A stretch of 32,591 nucleotides of DNA. It comes from Streptomyces sp. man185. GTDB taxonomy: Bacteria; Actinomycetota; Actinomycetes; Streptomycetales; Streptomycetaceae. The position numbers and the translations under genes are program-made. Within the stretch, counting starts at the first letter, position 1. Every line of letters begins with the position of its first letter. Location of the stretch: contig NTHE01000080.1 in NCBI GenBank assembly GCA_002551355.1, positions 1 to 32,591 on the forward strand. Reading direction: 5' to 3'. The notes beneath the pieces are model-generated. The model was given only the letters and a program-made list of their open reading frames with translations. It was not told where the DNA came from and searched no databases. This document shows, in pieces, positions 8,499 to 18,791 of the stretch.

Positions 8499-9549
8499 GG
8501 ATCGTCTCCTTCCAGAAGTGGCACGCGCTGCCGCGGCCGACGAGCTCGAGGCCGTCCTGCTCGGTCACCGGGGCGAGCGGCGGGATCTCGGTACGGCAGA
8601 TGTCCTGTGCCTTGGGGCAGCGCGGGCTGAAGGCACAGCCCGCGGGGATACGCGTGAGGTTGGGCGGGAGGCCCTTGATCGCGTACAGCTCCTGGCCCTT
8701 CTGGTCCAGGCGCGGGATCGAGTCCAGCAGACCCTTGGTGTACGGGTGCGCAGGGCGGCTGTACAGCTCGCCGACCGGGGCCGTCTCCACGATCCGGCCC
8801 GCGTACATCACGGCGATCTTGTCCGCGACGTCGGCGACGACGCCGAGGTCGTGGGTGATCAGGATCAGACCCATGTTGTACTCGCGCTGGAGCTCGGCCA
8901 GCAGGTCCATGACCTGGGCCTGCACCGTCACGTCGAGCGCGGTGGTCGGCTCGTCCGCGATGATCAGGTCGGGCTCCAGGGCCAGCGCCATGGCGATCAT
9001 GATGCGCTGGCGCATACCGCCGGAGAACTGGTGCGGGTAGTCCGAGATACGGGCCGCCGCCGCCGGGATCTTGACCTGGTCCATCAGCTCGATGGACTTG
9101 GCCCTGGCCTCCTTCTTGGACAGGCCCTGGTGCACGCGGAACATCTCGCCGAGCTGATAGCCCACGGAGAGGACCGGGTTCAGCGAGGACAGCGCGTCCT
9201 GGAAGATCATCGCGATCTTGCGGCCGCGGATCTTCCGGCGCTCCTCGGGGGACATCTTCAGCATGTCCTGGCCCCGGAAGAGGATCTCGCCCTGCGTGAT
9301 CTTCCCGGGCGGCATGTCGAGGATGCCCATGATGGTCTGCGCGGTCACGGACTTGCCGGAGCCGGACTCGCCGAGCACCGCGAGCGTCTCGCCGGCGCTG
9401 ACGGTGTAGTTCACACCGTTGACCGCCTTGGCCACGCCGTCGCGGGTGTGGAACTCCACGTGCAGGTCACGGACGTCGAGCAGTGGACCGTCGCCACTCA
9501 CGGACTCCCGCGGTGCGGGGACGTGAGCCGTCTTGTCGATGGTGGTCAC
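8491..9549 (-). CDS. oligopeptide ABC transporter ATPase, OppD/DppD type (copy 2)
   Basis: Partner ATPase of 352 residues. Walker A is GESGSGKSV (60-68), the signature is FSGGM, Walker B is LIIADE and the H-loop is ITHD. The C-terminal Cys run is CAFSPRCPKAQDIC. The chosen start is GTG 9549 (VTTIDKTAH), with GGGAGG 5 bases upstream, 11 bases after the OppC-type stop. The open frame to 9711 lies inside the OppC-type gene and is not family-like. Compared with the copy-1 protein it has about 20 more residues before the conserved LLDVRDLHVEFHTR start. Confidence 0.92.
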   Translation of the reverse strand: MTTIDKTAHVPAPRESVSGDGPLLDVRDLHVEFHTRDGVAKAVNGVNYTVSAGETLAVLGESGSGKSVTAQTIMGILDMPPGKITQGEILFRGQDMLKMSPEERRKIRGRKIAMIFQDALSSLNPVLSVGYQLGEMFRVHQGLSKKEARAKSIELMDQVKIPAAAARISDYPHQFSGGMRQRIMIAMALALEPDLIIADEPTTALDVTVQAQVMDLLAELQREYNMGLILITHDLGVVADVADKIAVMYAGRIVETAPVGELYSRPAHPYTKGLLDSIPRLDQKGQELYAIKGLPPNLTRIPAGCAFSPRCPKAQDICRTEIPPLAPVTEQDGLELVGRGSACHFWKETIHG

Positions 9550-9560
9550 GAACGCCTCCC

Positions 9561-10517
9561 TCAGCGCATCTTGGGGTCGAGGGCGTTGCGGACCGCATCG
9601 CCGAACATCAGGAAGGACAGCACCGTGATCGAGACCATCACCGAGGGGATGACCAGGACGTACGGCGCGTTGCGGAGCTGGTCCTTCGCAGCGGACACAT
9701 CGATGCCCCACGAAACCGTCGGCTCGGCGAGGCCGATGCCGAGGAACGACAGGGTGGCCTCGGCGGCGATGTAACCGCCGAGCGCGATGGTGGCGACCAC
9801 GATCACCGGAGCGATGGCGTTCGGCAGGATGTGCCGCGTCAGGATCCGGGTGGTGGAGGCGCCGAGCGCCTTGGCGGCGACCACGTAGTCGGCCTGCTTG
9901 ATCGTGATGACCGAGCCACGGGCGACACGCGCGATCGACGTCCAGCCGAGGAAGGCCATCGACAGGATGACGACCCAGACGGAGCGCTCCTCGAAGGTGG
10001 TCAGGATGACCATGGCGCCGACGATGAAGGGGACGCCGAAGAAGACGTCGGTGATGCGGGACAGGATCGTGTCGATCCAGCCGCCGAAGTAACCGGCGAT
10101 CATGCCGATGACCAGGCCGGTGATGGTGACCGCGATGGTCACGACCACGCCGACGGTGATCGAGGCGCGGGCCCCGTAGACGACACGCGCGTAGATCGAG
10201 CGTCCCTGGACGTCGTATCCGAGCCAGTCGGGGGCGAAGAAGTGGCCCCAGTTCGGGTGCTGGAGGTAGTGCTCGGCCAGGTTGGCGTCCCTCGGCGAGG
10301 CGCTGGTGAACAGCCCCGGGAAGATCGCCATGACGGCGAGCAGCAGGATCAGCACCATCGAGATGAGGAAGAGCGGGTTGCGGCGCAGGTCGTGCCAGGC
10401 GTCCGACCAGAGGCTGCGCGGCTTGCCGGGCGCGGGGCCGGCGTCCGTCGCGGCGGGCGTCTGGTCGACGGCGGCCGGAACGTCGGTGCTCTTGGTGAGT
10501 GCGGTGGTGTCAGGCAT
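9561..10517 (-). CDS. oligopeptide ABC transporter permease, OppC/DppC type (copy 2)
   Basis: Membrane channel subunit, 318 residues. A Thr/Ala/Pro-rich cytoplasmic lead precedes the family motif SLWSDAWHDLRRNPLFLI. The loop LGYDVQGRSIYARVVYGAR, the coupling region QADYVVAAKALGASTTRIL and the end RNALDPKMR match the copy-1 permease. The 8-base overlap with the OppB-type gene and the upstream GAGGA are the same as in copy 1. Confidence 0.93.
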   Translation of the reverse strand: MPDTTALTKSTDVPAAVDQTPAATDAGPAPGKPRSLWSDAWHDLRRNPLFLISMVLILLLAVMAIFPGLFTSASPRDANLAEHYLQHPNWGHFFAPDWLGYDVQGRSIYARVVYGARASITVGVVVTIAVTITGLVIGMIAGYFGGWIDTILSRITDVFFGVPFIVGAMVILTTFEERSVWVVILSMAFLGWTSIARVARGSVITIKQADYVVAAKALGASTTRILTRHILPNAIAPVIVVATIALGGYIAAEATLSFLGIGLAEPTVSWGIDVSAAKDQLRNAPYVLVIPSVMVSITVLSFLMFGDAVRNALDPKMR

Positions 10518-11439
10518 ACCGGATCCTCGGGTCCAGGACCGCGTAGAGCAGGTCGACGAGCAGGCTGCAGACGAGATAGACGATGACGAGCAGCGTCACG
10601 ACGCCGACGACGGTCGCGCCTTCACGCTTGGACAGGGCCTCGAAGACGAGCGATCCGACGCCCTTGATGTTGAAGATGCCCTCGGTCACGATCGCGCCGC
10701 CCATCAGGGCGCCGATGTCGGTGCCGAGGAAGGTGACGACCGGGATGAGCGAGTTGCGCATCAGGTGCACGCCGATGACACGGCGGCGGGGCAGTCCCTT
10801 GGCGACAGCCGTACGCATGTAGTCGGCGCGGATGTTCTCGGCGACCGAGGTACGGGTGAGCCGGGCCACGTACGCGAGTGAGAGCGACGCCAGCACGATG
10901 GCCGGCATGATCAACTCGGTGTTCGTCGGTTCGAGACTCACGTTGGGCTTGGCGATGCCGAGCTGGAACGCGAAGAAGTACTGGACGAGGAAGCCCAGCA
11001 CGAAGGACGGCATGGAGATCAGCACCAGCGTCAGGCCGAGCAGGCTGCGGTCCCGGATGGACTCGGCCTTCAGGCCGGCGACGATGCCGAGCGAGATCCC
11101 GGCGACGACCGTGAAGACGAAGGCGAAGATCGCCAGTCTGACGGTGATCGGGTAAGCGTCGGCGATGACTTCGGCGACCGGGCGCTGCGTTCCGATCTGG
11201 TTGCCGAGGTCGCCCTGGAACAGATTGCCCAGGTAGTTCAAATACTGCTGCCAGATCGGCTGGTCCAAGCCCAGATCCGCCTTCAGGGCGGCGATCTGCG
11301 AAGCATCTACGTGCTGTTCACCGGCAAGAGCTCTGACGGGGTCGCCGGGCAGTGCGTACATCATCAGGAAGACCAGCAGGGTCGACCCGATGAAGACCGG
11401 GATCATCTGGAGCAGTCGTCGTGCGACATAGCGCCCCAT
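10510..11439 (-). CDS. oligopeptide ABC transporter permease, OppB/DppB type (copy 2)
   Basis: Membrane channel subunit, 309 residues. It begins MGRYVARRLLQMIPVFIG and ends LLYAVLDPRIRYA like its paralogue. The coupling motif is ADYMRTAVAKGLPRRRV. The extracytoplasmic loop reads LAGEQHVDASQIAALK and lacks the Cys pair of copy 1. The start has GGAGG 5 to 6 bases upstream. It begins about 130 bases after the binding-protein stop, beyond a hairpin, and is the first of four overlapping or nearly overlapping genes. Confidence 0.93.
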   Translation of the reverse strand: MGRYVARRLLQMIPVFIGSTLLVFLMMYALPGDPVRALAGEQHVDASQIAALKADLGLDQPIWQQYLNYLGNLFQGDLGNQIGTQRPVAEVIADAYPITVRLAIFAFVFTVVAGISLGIVAGLKAESIRDRSLLGLTLVLISMPSFVLGFLVQYFFAFQLGIAKPNVSLEPTNTELIMPAIVLASLSLAYVARLTRTSVAENIRADYMRTAVAKGLPRRRVIGVHLMRNSLIPVVTFLGTDIGALMGGAIVTEGIFNIKGVGSLVFEALSKREGATVVGVVTLLVIVYLVCSLLVDLLYAVLDPRIRYA

Positions 11440-11465
11440 GGGTGCCTCCGTGTGGGGATAACTGC

Positions 11466-11505
11466 GGCGCGGGGGCCGCCTCTTGGCAGAGACGACCCCC
11501 GCGCC
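11466..11505 (-). terminator. hairpin between binding-protein gene and permease genes (copy 2)
   Basis: GGCGCGGGGG (11466-11475) pairs perfectly with 11496-11505. The 20-base interior can form a small inner stem (CCTCT with AGAG). It lies about 60 bases after the binding-protein stop and 26 bases before the OppB-type start. It occupies the same place as the hairpin in copy 1 but with an unrelated sequence, so its position rather than its sequence is conserved. Confidence 0.65.
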
Positions 11506-11567
11506 TCCGGCCGCGCTGAGGGGCAGCGCGGGCGGATGACGGCCAGTTGGGGAATGACCCGCAGGCG

Positions 11568-13184
11568 TTACTTGGTGGTGACGCCGGTCAGTTCGAGGTC
11601 ACCGTGGAAGTCGACCTTGACGTTGTCGACGTTCTTGCCGTGGCCGCCGTTGATGGCGTAGTACCAGAGCGGGATGGCGGGCATCTTGTCCACCAGGGCC
11701 TTCTCGACCTCCTGGTAGGCGGCGACGGACTCCTCCAGGGAGTCGGCCTTGTCGCCCTTCGCCATCAGCTCGTCGATCTCCTTGTCGGCGAACCGACCGT
11801 TGTTCGACTCCGCCTTGGAGTGGTAGAGCTCCTTGAGGAAGTTCACGTTGACGGGGTAGTCGGCCACCCAGCCACCGCGGTAGAAGCTCTTGACCTCGTT
11901 GTTGTCACGCGCTTCGAGGTCGGTCGGGAAGTCCGGCTTGGCGTCGCCCACGCAGTCGACCCCGGTGGCGTTGCGGATGGACTCGCAGACAGCGGTCACC
12001 CACTCCTTGTGCCCACCGTCGGCGTTGTACTGGATGGCGATCTTGTTCTCCGGGACACCGCCGCCGGCCTTGATGAGCTCCTTGGCCTTGGCCGGGTTGA
12101 ACTTCAGGATGTCCGAGTCGAGGGTCTGGTTGCCCTTGACCTGCGGAGGCGTGAAGCTCGTCGCCGGGATGCGCGTGCCGTTCAGGACGGTCTTCGTGAT
12201 GGTGTCACGGTCGATCGCCATGGACAGACCCTGGAGGACCTTGGGGTCGATGTCCTTGAACGTCTTCGAGTAGAACGCCGGGTTCAGCGACTGGATCGCC
12301 GCGTACGGCTGGTCGATCGCGCCGTCACCGAGGTCCGTCTTGTACTTCGGGAGGTCACGCGGGCCGACCTGGCGGATCATGTCCAGGTTGCCGGAGATGA
12401 CGTCGGAGTACGCGGCCTCGACGGTCGAGTAGTTCTTGAACTGGATGCCCTTGTTGGCAGCCTTGTTCGGGCCCTGGTACTCGTCCCAGGCCTTGACCTG
12501 GATGAGCTTCTTGTGGGTCCACTTCTCGAACGTGTACGGGCCGTTGCCGATCGGCTTCTGGCCGAACGCCTTCGGGTCGTCGTAGAAGACCTTGGGCAGC
12601 GGCGCGAACGTCGCGTAGCCGAGCTTGTAGTTGAAGTACGGGACCTTGTTGCTCAGCTCGATCGTGAACGTGGTGTCGTCCACGGCCTTCAGGCCGGACA
12701 TCTCCTTGGCCTTGGGCGCCCCCTTCTCGGGGTGGACGTCCTCGTAGCCCTTGATGTCGGAGAACCAGAACGCGTTCTGCTGCTTGTTCTCGACGTTGGC
12801 GTACCAGTTCCACGCGTCGATGTACGACTGCGCGGTCACGGCCTCACCGTTGTGGAACTTCCAGCCGGACTTGAGCTTGACGGTCCACGTCTGGGAGTCC
12901 TCGGTCTCGACGGACTCGGCGTTCGTGAGAACGATCTCGCCCTTGTCGTCGAAGTCCAGCAGCTGGGTGAACAGCGACTGGATGACGTAGGAGCCGTTGC
13001 TCTCGTTCGTGTCGGCCGGCATCAGAGGCTTCTGGGGCTCACCGACGTCGATCGAGACGTAACCGGCGGGCTGTCCCGACGTGTTCTTCTTGTCCTCGTC
13101 GCCACTACCGCCGCCACAGGCAGTCGCGGCCAGGGCGATGACGGCCGCTCCCGCGACCCACTTGGCGCTCTTGGCACCGCGCAT
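11568..13184 (-). CDS. oligopeptide-binding lipoprotein, SBP family 5 (copy 2)
   Basis: Lipid-anchored peptide receptor for the second importer, 538 residues. The signal peptide has a lipobox ending LAATAC (Cys 23) and a linker rich in Gly, Ser, Asp and Lys. Family motifs include GWKFHNGEAVTAQSYIDAWN and NGPYTFEKWTHKKL. The start at 13184 is set by AGGAGG 6 bases upstream. The frame is open to 13370, but that extension has no signal-peptide character. It is homologous along its length to the 5561-7192 protein but clearly diverged. The two receptors may therefore bind different peptides while using nearly identical ATPases. Confidence 0.93.
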   Translation of the reverse strand: MRGAKSAKWVAGAAVIALAATACGGGSGDEDKKNTSGQPAGYVSIDVGEPQKPLMPADTNESNGSYVIQSLFTQLLDFDDKGEIVLTNAESVETEDSQTWTVKLKSGWKFHNGEAVTAQSYIDAWNWYANVENKQQNAFWFSDIKGYEDVHPEKGAPKAKEMSGLKAVDDTTFTIELSNKVPYFNYKLGYATFAPLPKVFYDDPKAFGQKPIGNGPYTFEKWTHKKLIQVKAWDEYQGPNKAANKGIQFKNYSTVEAAYSDVISGNLDMIRQVGPRDLPKYKTDLGDGAIDQPYAAIQSLNPAFYSKTFKDIDPKVLQGLSMAIDRDTITKTVLNGTRIPATSFTPPQVKGNQTLDSDILKFNPAKAKELIKAGGGVPENKIAIQYNADGGHKEWVTAVCESIRNATGVDCVGDAKPDFPTDLEARDNNEVKSFYRGGWVADYPVNVNFLKELYHSKAESNNGRFADKEIDELMAKGDKADSLEESVAAYQEVEKALVDKMPAIPLWYYAINGGHGKNVDNVKVDFHGDLELTGVTTK

Positions 13185-13312
13185 GGGTTTCCTCCTCATG
13201 AGTCCACTTTTGACTACAAGAAGGGCACTGGAGAGATTCACCGACACCCCTGACGGTGATCGTTCAGTGCCCCGAGTGTGCTCGTGAGTCGGCACTCCCC
13301 ACAGTGCGTGAC

Positions 13313-13364
13313 CCATTGACCCGAGCTCAATGGAGCCAACTATTGAGTACGGCCGGGCTGTAAA
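13313..13364 (-). promoter_or_regulatory. candidate promoter and operator for the right peptide-transporter operon
   Basis: On the minus strand TTTACA (13364-13359) and TAGTTG (13342-13337) are 16 bases apart and could be -35 and -10 elements. Just downstream lies the inverted repeat CCATTGA-7-TCAATGG (13313-13333). A third ATTGAG half-site is at 13342-13347. An operator overlapping the start of transcription would suit a repressor. The regulator is unknown and the promoter match is modest. Confidence 0.35.
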
Positions 13365-13519
13365 CCACACTTAAAGGGTCTCGGTTTGACAACATCAGAC
13401 CCGCCCGTGTGCCCGAAATCCGGACAAAGCGATCCCAGACAGACACGCCCGAAACGGACTGTTAACACATGTTCCGGAGAGCGACCCCCGATATCCGGAC
13501 ACCCCGGTCAGGAAAAGAG

Positions 13520-13575
13520 ATTGACGAAGGCCCGGCCCACCACAGTGTCCGTGGTGGGCCGGGCCTTCTGTCAAT
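13520..13575. terminator. long hairpin in the typA to binding-protein gap
   Basis: An 18-bp perfect stem (13526-13543 with 13551-13568) has the 7-base loop AGTGTCC. It extends outward by six more pairs past a single bulged base (ATTGAC with GTCAAT). This is the strongest hairpin in the window. It lies about 200 bases after the typA stop and upstream of the peptide-transporter promoter, so it insulates the two units. The stem would also work on the other strand. Confidence 0.75.
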
Positions 13576-13677
13576 GCCTGTGCTGACGGGCCGTCCGACG
13601 CGTCCTCGGAGGGCGCTGCGGGTCTCCGCATACGGAGCGTTCGGCTCCGGGGCGCCGGAGGTGCCGGAGAACGCGGA

Positions 13678-13720
13678 CAGGGCCGCCCGGAAGCCCTCGG
13701 GGGGCGTCCGGGCGGCCCTG
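13678..13720 (-). terminator. hairpin just downstream of typA
   Basis: CAGGGCCGCCCGG (13678-13690) pairs perfectly with 13708-13720 around a 17-base loop. It is about 50 bases after the typA stop on the minus strand. Together with the hairpin at 13520-13575 it forms a tandem terminator. Confidence 0.65.
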
Positions 13721-13768
13721 GGAGGGCTTGCTGCGCCCTGGGGGCTGCTACGCCCTGGAGGCCGCGGT

Positions 13769-15643
<1,875 letters not shown>

Positions 15644-15801
15644 GGGTGGCTTGCGCTTCTCTCGGATCGTGGGATCAGGCGTCTCAGTCGGTCTTCGAGT
15701 CCTCGTACGCCCGCCGGGCGGCACGCCACGGCTCGTCCCATCGTACGGGCCTCGGGCGCGCCGGGCTTCCCGGGCCGATCCGCGGAAGCGGTCTTCCCGT
15801 G

Positions 15802-15830
15802 TGATTCAGGCGATATTCAGCCGGTGTCAA
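15802..15830 (-). promoter_or_regulatory. candidate typA promoter
   Basis: On the minus strand a perfect -35 hexamer TTGACA (15830-15825) is followed after 17 bases by GAATCA, a poor -10 match. It lies about 160 bases before the typA start, in a gap of 366 bases with no other gene. The weak -10 makes this tentative. Confidence 0.3.
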
Positions 15831-15931
15831 GGAGCGGCCGGGCCATCGATGTGGCCGGAACGCGGCGGAGCTGTGGGGGGGGTGAGGAGCGGTGAAGCGA
15901 TGAACGGCCCGGGTCAGGGCAGACACCACAC

Positions 15932-15956
15932 TGCCCGCCGGCGGAACCGGCGGGCA
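15932..15956 (-). terminator. hairpin downstream of the orphan peptide-binding lipoprotein gene
   Basis: TGCCCGCCGG (15932-15941) pairs perfectly with 15947-15956 around a 5-base loop. It is about 54 bases after the lipoprotein stop. On the minus strand an A-run precedes the stem rather than a T-run following it. It probably ends the lipoprotein transcript before typA. Confidence 0.65.
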
Positions 15957-16009
15957 AGGGTTTTGAGGTGCATCTGAGCTTGGCGTCGGGAGGGTGTGGT
16001 AATTGCCCG

Positions 16010-18439
16010 CTACTTCTTGCGGTCTGCGGGGGAACCTGCCGCTTGCCGGTTCTTGAACCCGATGTCCTGATACCGGGGGGCCGCGAAACCGAAGGCCCCG
16101 ACGTTCGCGAGCTTCTTGTCGACCGCGACGAGCTGCGGGCGCTGGAAGAGCGGAATCGATCCGGCGGCGGCCCAGATCCGGGCGTCCGCCTGCTTCATCA
16201 GCTCCCGCGCGGCCTTCTCGTCCAGCTCTGCGGCGGCCCGGTCGAAGAGCTGGTCGATGTGGTCGGTGCCGACCCGGGTGTAATTCTGCTCCACGAGGAG
16301 CGATCCGTCGGTGGCGGGCTCCGGCTTGGCGTAGATCGGGCGTCCGTCGGTGGCCGGGTAGGCGCTGGCGGGCCAGGAGTAGAGCGCCAGGTCGTACGCG
16401 CCGGAGGCGATGTGGTCCTTGAAGTAGCTCTCGTCGGGGACCTTGGTGATCTCCGTGCCGATGCCGATCTTCTCCAGCATCACGGCGATCTTGTCGCCGA
16501 CGCTGCGCAGCGACTGGGAGCCGGGTCCGGAGGGGAGGACGAAGCGCAGGGTCAGCGCCTTGCCGTCCTTGCCGAGCTGTCCCTTGACCGCGGCGGGCGC
16601 CGGGGCGGCGGTGCCGACGGGGGCGTACGCTCCGGCGGCTCCCCCGGGCTGCTTGTCCTGGGCGGCGACGGTGCCGTCCTCACCGACGGTGCCGGCCTGG
16701 CGGAGCAGGGCGGCGCCCTGGGTGGCGGCGGTCCGGGCGGGAGCCAGGACGTGGACGGCGGAGGCGGCGCCGGCGGAGGCCGGGGCGGGGGCGTGGGCGC
16801 CGGGCTTGTTGTCCTCGCCCACGATGTAGAGGCCCTCGGCGCGGGAGGCGGCGCTGTCCTCGGAGGCCTGGCCGGCCTTCCTGCGCTCGGCGGCGGAGTC
16901 GGCGGAGTCCTCGGAGCCCTCCTCCTCGTCGGCCTTCTTCCCGTCCTTCTCGCTCTTGGCGTCCTTGTCCTCCTCGGCGTCCTCGGCGGTCTTCTTCTCC
17001 GGGTCGGCGTCGGCGTCCTTGTCGCCCTTCTTCTCCGCCTCGCTGCCCGCCTTGGTGTCCTTGGGCGGCTCGGCCGCGCCCCCCAGGGTCCAGCCGGCGT
17101 CCGCCAGCAGGGCCTGGGCCTCCTTGGCGTTCTGCTCGCCGAGCGCCCCGCTGCCGTCCTTGTAGCCGGGCTGGCCCGCGAGGGCGAGGTGGCTGCCGAG
17201 CGGCTTCGCCGGAAGGCCCAGCGGCCCCAGCACGGTCTGGGCCAGCTCCTGGCGGTCCAGGGCGCGGGCCACCGCCCGGCGGACCCGGTCGTCGGCGAGC
17301 GGGCCGGACTCGCCGTTCAGCGCGAGCTGCGTGTAGGCGGGCTCCAGGGACTTGCGGACGGCGAAGTCGCGCAGGGCCTTCTGCTCCGCGGCGTACGCGA
17401 CGACGGCCTTGCGGTTCTTCTCCCGGGCGACCTGCGCGATCTCCGCGGTCTCCTCGTCGCTGCCGTGCGCCTGGGCCCAGGAACGCAGGGCCTCGGCGGG
17501 CGTGACCTCGGAGCCCGGGCCGTGGGCGAGAGGCTGGCCGTTGTTGCCCCGGTCCCGGCGGGCGAGCGTGATGCGGTCGGCGGTGGCCGCGTCGATGTCG
17601 GCAATGTGCACCGTGCCGTCGGTGAGGGCCTGGGTGCGGTCCTCGGCGGCGACCGCCCGGAAGACGAGGGTGTCCAGCTTGGCCTTGTCGCCCCACCAGC
17701 GCGGGTTGCGGGCCAGCGTGACGGTGCCCTTGGACTTGCTGACGGAGCGCAGGACGAAGGGGCCCGCGGTGTTCTTCAGGGCGGTGCGCGCGCCGTCGTT
17801 GAAGGCGTCCGGCGAGCCGGTGATCTCCTTCGGGTAGAGCGGCGAGAACAGCGAGCGCCAGTCCGCGTACGGCTTGGAGAACGTGACCCGCACCTGGAGG
17901 TCGTCCGCGCCCCGCTCGATCTTCTCGATCCGCTCGTAACCGGAGTTGCGGGCGGTCCAGAACGCGGAGTCCTTGCCCCTGAGGGCCCGCCACTGGGCGA
18001 CGAAGTCGGGAGCCCCGATCTCCCGCCCGTCACTCCACACGGCCTGCTGGTTGAGCTTGTAGAGCACCACCTGCTTCGGCTCGCGCTCGATGACCTTCGC
18101 GGACTCCAGGTAGTCCGGGTTGAGCTTCGGCTGCCCGGACCTGTCCATCGGGAAGAAGGTCGGGAGCAGGGCTCCGGTGATCCGGGTGGTGGCGCTGTCC
18201 GCGTCCGCCTGGAAGGCGTTGAAGGTGGCGGGCAGCGCGTCGACCGCCCAGTTCACCGTGGAGCCGTCGGTGACCGTCTCGCGGGCGGCGGGCGCGATGT
18301 CCTGGGGCACTCCCCGGGAGGTCTCCTCGCTGCCGGAGCTGCAGCCCGCCAGCACCGGGATCGTGAGCACTCCGGTCGTGAGGAGCGCGAGCGTTCGGCG
18401 CTTTCGAACCGTCCCGCGCGGGACGCCGACGTGGGACAT
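16010..18439 (-). CDS. orphan long peptide-binding lipoprotein (SBP family 5)
   Basis: Extracytoplasmic solute-binding lipoprotein, 809 residues against the usual 530-600. The signal peptide MSHVGVPRGTVRKRRTLALL leads to the lipobox LAGC (Cys 33). The family-5 fold is visible in two parts, about residues 40-450 and 625-800. Between them lies an inserted stretch of about 170 residues, first acidic and Lys-rich (PEKKTAEDAEEDKDAKSEKD), then Ala/Pro/Gly-rich. No permease or ATPase gene is adjacent in the same unit, so it must use components encoded elsewhere, possibly the nearby importers, or act as a sensor. The start at 18439 has GGAGG 9 bases upstream. The ligand is unknown. Confidence 0.88.
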   Translation of the reverse strand: MSHVGVPRGTVRKRRTLALLTTGVLTIPVLAGCSSGSEETSRGVPQDIAPAARETVTDGSTVNWAVDALPATFNAFQADADSATTRITGALLPTFFPMDRSGQPKLNPDYLESAKVIEREPKQVVLYKLNQQAVWSDGREIGAPDFVAQWRALRGKDSAFWTARNSGYERIEKIERGADDLQVRVTFSKPYADWRSLFSPLYPKEITGSPDAFNDGARTALKNTAGPFVLRSVSKSKGTVTLARNPRWWGDKAKLDTLVFRAVAAEDRTQALTDGTVHIADIDAATADRITLARRDRGNNGQPLAHGPGSEVTPAEALRSWAQAHGSDEETAEIAQVAREKNRKAVVAYAAEQKALRDFAVRKSLEPAYTQLALNGESGPLADDRVRRAVARALDRQELAQTVLGPLGLPAKPLGSHLALAGQPGYKDGSGALGEQNAKEAQALLADAGWTLGGAAEPPKDTKAGSEAEKKGDKDADADPEKKTAEDAEEDKDAKSEKDGKKADEEEGSEDSADSAAERRKAGQASEDSAASRAEGLYIVGEDNKPGAHAPAPASAGAASAVHVLAPARTAATQGAALLRQAGTVGEDGTVAAQDKQPGGAAGAYAPVGTAAPAPAAVKGQLGKDGKALTLRFVLPSGPGSQSLRSVGDKIAVMLEKIGIGTEITKVPDESYFKDHIASGAYDLALYSWPASAYPATDGRPIYAKPEPATDGSLLVEQNYTRVGTDHIDQLFDRAAAELDEKAARELMKQADARIWAAAGSIPLFQRPQLVAVDKKLANVGAFGFAAPRYQDIGFKNRQAAGSPADRKK

Positions 18440-18698
18440 GGCTGATTACCTCCGGGGACGGCCCGGACCACCCCGTACCGGAATGGACCGGATAGTGCGT
18501 ATGTGGTGGCATTTGCAGTTGATCACACTGATTCCTTCCGCTTACTGAAAGCGCCGCCTCGCGCGAGGGGGCGCAGACACGGCGGGCGGGAGCCGCAAGC
18601 TCACCCGCCCGGAGGAACGTTCCGCCCGACGGGGCCCGTGAGCACCCGGCCACATGCCCCCGAGCACCCTGTCCCCGGCCCCCGTGTCCCCTGTCCCC

Positions 18699-18761
18699 GT
18701 GCCGCGTGCCGCGTGCCCCGTGCCCCGCGCCCCGTGCCCCGTGCCCCGTGCCCCGTGCCCC
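18699..18761. repeat. nine-unit 7-bp tandem repeat
   Basis: Nine consecutive heptamers: two GTGCCGC, two GTGCCCC, one GCGCCCC and four GTGCCCC. A looser lead-in rich in GTCCCC precedes them from about 18668. The array lies between the divergent orphan lipoprotein gene and the lacI-type gene, ending 30 bases before the apparent -35 element of the latter. Such arrays gain or lose units by slippage. No protein-coding role is apparent, although one plus-strand frame is open through it. Confidence 0.85.
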
Positions 18762-18791
18762 GGCGAACGGTCCGCGTGACACCGGGTGACC

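Noticed and set aside
1173..13184. Naming one of the operons bldK
   Set aside because: In the bldK operon as I remember it, a permease gene precedes the binding-protein gene. Here both operons start with the binding protein. Homology to BldK is certain at family level, but orthology cannot be shown by eye.
11547..13253. 568-codon plus-strand frame opposite the second binding-protein gene
   Set aside because: Antisense shadow. No recognisable motif or ribosome site.
15901..15978. 25-codon plus-strand frame with a good GAGGAG upstream
   Set aside because: It runs through the terminator hairpin at 15932-15956 and its product is Arg-rich without character.
15968..18445. 825-codon open frame on the plus strand opposite the orphan lipoprotein gene
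   Set aside because: Antisense shadow with low-complexity composition. The minus strand has a signal peptide, lipobox and binding-protein fold.
18699..18761. Heptamer array as a CRISPR or protein-coding repeat
   Set aside because: Units are 7 bp with no spacers, and no cas genes are near. The frame through it lacks a start site and sits among promoters.
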